A DNA stretch of 15,608 bases from Rhodoluna sp. (lineage in GTDB: Bacteria > Actinomycetota > Actinomycetes > Actinomycetales > Microbacteriaceae), in the NCBI GenBank assembly GCA_026393335.1, contig JAPLAJ010000108.1, forward strand, positions 1 through 15,608, written 5' to 3'. The position numbers and the translations under genes were made by a program. Under the pieces are notes generated by a model. It worked only from the letters and a program-made list of their open reading frames with translations. It was not told the DNA's origin and did no database searches. Positions 13,988 to 15,608 of the stretch are shown piece after piece; positions within the stretch are counted from its first letter, which is position 1; each line of letters begins with the position of its first letter.

Positions 13988-15469
13988 ATGGATACCAAAA
14001 CACGCAGTTACGAGGTGAAGACCTTCGGCTGTCAGATGAACGTCCACGACAGCGAGCGCTTGTCGGGTCTTCTTGAGGACGCTGGCTATGTCCAAGCTGC
14101 TGCTGGTGAATTGGCTGATGTGTTGGTGTTCAATACTTGTGCAGTTCGGGAGAACGCAGATAACAAGCTCTACGGGAACCTAGGTCAGCTTTATGAGCGC
14201 AAGCTCGAGAACCCTGATTTCCAGATCGCAGTCGGGGGCTGCCTAGCCCAAAAAGATAAAGATGTGATTGTTAAAAAGGCACCTTGGGTAGATGTTGTTT
14301 TTGGAACACACAACATTGGATCTCTGCCAGCTCTTCTAGATAGAGCTAGACATAATGAAGAAGCTCAAATTGAGATTCTTGACGCATTAGAAACTTTTCC
14401 AAGTGACCTGCCAACTAAGAGAGATTCAACCTACGCGGCGTGGGTCTCCATCAGTGTTGGCTGCAATAACACCTGCACATTCTGTATCGTCCCGGCTCTA
14501 AGAGGTAAAGAAAAAGACCGCAGACCGGGCGAGATTTTGGCAGAAATCAAAGCATTGGTAGCAGAAGGGGTTATTGAAATCACTTTGCTAGGCCAAAATG
14601 TAAATACTTATGGTGTTGAGTTCGGCGACAAGGGTGCGTTTGCAAAGTTGCTTCGTGCTTGTGGTGAAATTGAAGGCCTTGAGCGCGTTCGGTTCACTAG
14701 CCCACACCCAGCGGCATTCACAGAAGATGTAATTCTGGCAATGGCAGAGACACACAACGTGATGCCTCAGCTACACATGCCACTTCAATCTGGAAGTGAT
14801 CGAATCCTCAAAGACATGAAGCGAAGCTACAGAAGTTCTAAGTATCTTGGCATCTTGGATAAAGTTCGAGAGCTTATTCCCGACGCAGCCATTTCAACAG
14901 ACATAATTGTTGGCTTCCCTTCCGAAACAGAAGAGGATTTCCAAGAGACTCTTCGAGTTGTTAGAGAATCTAGATTTGCGATCACATACACATTCCAGTA
15001 TTCAAAGCGACCAGGAACTCCTGCAGCTGATTTGCCTGGCCAAATACCTAAAGAGGTTGTCCAAGAGCGCTATGAGCGATTACTCGAAGTGGTAAATGAT
15101 TTGGCGTGGCAAGAAAACAAATTACAGGTTGGCAAACGTGTCGAGGTTTTGATTGGTAACAATGAAGGTCGCAAAGATGATCGCACCAATCGACTAACTG
15201 GTAGAGCTAGAGACTCACGTTTAGTTCACATTGATTGGCCTGAAGATATCCCTGAACCAAGACCGGGGGATCTAGTCTGGGCAACTGTTATAGATGCTAA
15301 GCCTTACTTCCTAATCGCAGACACTGGCGCTAAGCCTGAGGTTAAAAGAACTATTGCAGGCGATGCTTACGATAGAGCCCAAGCTGAAAGTTGTGCGGTG
15401 CCTGGAGTAACTACTGAATCCAAAAAGGGAACTATTGGGCTGAGTGTTGACGTCAAAGTAAATCAGTAA
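13988..15469 (+). CDS. miaB: tRNA-2-methylthio-N6-dimethylallyladenosine synthase MiaB
   Basis: MiaB is a radical-SAM enzyme that adds a methylthio group to i6A37 in tRNAs reading UNN codons, completing ms2i6A after MiaA. From ATG 13988 it has 493 residues. The N-terminal methylthiotransferase domain carries the three auxiliary [4Fe-4S] cysteines Cys15 (FGCQMN), Cys51 (NTCAVRENAD) and Cys85 (GGCLAQ). The radical-SAM domain has CNNTCTFC (Cys159, Cys163, Cys166), and a TRAM RNA-binding domain lies near 380-450. Typical MiaB features RGKEKDRRPGEIL and LLGQNVNTYG are present. A TTG at 13970 would add six residues. ATG is preferred because a TAAAAT -10-like element sits 7 bases before it, but neither start has a usable Shine-Dalgarno. 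miaA follows after 3 bases. Confidence 0.96.
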   Translation: MDTKTRSYEVKTFGCQMNVHDSERLSGLLEDAGYVQAAAGELADVLVFNTCAVRENADNKLYGNLGQLYERKLENPDFQIAVGGCLAQKDKDVIVKKAPWVDVVFGTHNIGSLPALLDRARHNEEAQIEILDALETFPSDLPTKRDSTYAAWVSISVGCNNTCTFCIVPALRGKEKDRRPGEILAEIKALVAEGVIEITLLGQNVNTYGVEFGDKGAFAKLLRACGEIEGLERVRFTSPHPAAFTEDVILAMAETHNVMPQLHMPLQSGSDRILKDMKRSYRSSKYLGILDKVRELIPDAAISTDIIVGFPSETEEDFQETLRVVRESRFAITYTFQYSKRPGTPAADLPGQIPKEVVQERYERLLEVVNDLAWQENKLQVGKRVEVLIGNNEGRKDDRTNRLTGRARDSRLVHIDWPEDIPEPRPGDLVWATVIDAKPYFLIADTGAKPEVKRTIAGDAYDRAQAESCAVPGVTTESKKGTIGLSVDVKVNQ

Positions 15470-15472
15470 CTT

Positions 15473-15608
15473 ATGGCAAGTGAGATCACACCAGAACTTC
15501 TTTGCATTGTTGGCCCAACGGGCTCAGGCAAAAGCAACATGGCAATCCACATCGCACTAGATCTCGCCAAACACGAAATCAAGGCAGAAATAGTCAATGC
15601 TGACTCTA
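15473..15608 (+). CDS. miaA: tRNA dimethylallyltransferase MiaA, N-terminal fragment (runs off window)
   Basis: The first 45 codons of an open frame beginning at ATG 15473, 3 bases after miaB. It reads a short lead, then LLCIVGPTGSGKSNMA, a P-loop (GPTGSGKS) at residues 14-21, and ends with EIVNADS, the start of the MiaA motif that continues with substrate-binding residues beyond the window. MiaA transfers a dimethylallyl group to A37 of tRNA, giving the substrate of MiaB. The adjacent miaB-miaA order is typical of actinobacteria. The start codon has no clear Shine-Dalgarno, and coupling to miaB is likely. The gene is cut only by the window end. Confidence 0.88.
   Translation, partial: MASEITPELLCIVGPTGSGKSNMAIHIALDLAKHEIKAEIVNADS

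Noticed and set aside
1..15608. CRISPR arrays, tRNA/rRNA genes, insertion sequences, phage or defence genes
   Set aside because: No spaced direct repeats, no terminal inverted repeats with a transposase, and no RNA-gene-like sequence seen; gaps are too short and already accounted for.

Overview
The window is an ordinary, very gene-dense stretch of actinobacterial core chromosome. Every recognisable gene is on the + strand. Protein sequences and gene order point to the order Micrococcales, most likely a small-genome freshwater or Luna-type member of the Microbacteriaceae (inference). The base composition looks mid-range, roughly the mid-40s % GC by eye, far below typical soil Microbacteriaceae. 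The gene order pnp, M16 peptidase, dapB, thyX, dapA, rnj, ftsK, pgsA, cinA, clgR, DUF3046, recA, recX, miaB, miaA is the one known from Mycobacterium and other actinobacteria, here with almost no genes in between.

Layout: 1-1658 is polynucleotide phosphorylase, cut by the window start and carrying an apparent frameshift near 433-446. 1676-4945 holds an M16 metallopeptidase, dapB, a small membrane/TPR-like protein and thyX. 4988-7653 holds dapA and rnj. 7725-11368 holds ftsK, pgsA and a stand-alone cinA C-terminal domain. clgR (11539-11850) is a single-gene unit with a 170-bp upstream region and a very strong terminator. DUF3046 (11957-12190) precedes an SOS-type promoter region, then recA-recX, miaB, and the first 45 codons of miaA at the right edge.

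The genes fall into a few jobs. RNA decay and processing: PNPase and RNase J. Lysine and diaminopimelate supply for the cell wall: DapB and DapA. DNA precursors, segregation and repair: ThyX, FtsK, RecA, RecX. tRNA A37 modification: MiaA makes i6A and MiaB turns it into ms2i6A. Stress control of proteolysis: ClgR.

No new defence system, mobile element, CRISPR array, rRNA or tRNA is visible. The points most worth checking are the broken pnp frame and a repeated start-site pattern. In eight genes (dapB, thyX, dapA, rnj, ftsK, pgsA, DUF3046, miaB) a TANNNT -10-like hexamer ends 5-7 bases before the start codon and no convincing Shine-Dalgarno sequence is present, which suggests many leaderless mRNAs made from promoters inside the gene cluster.
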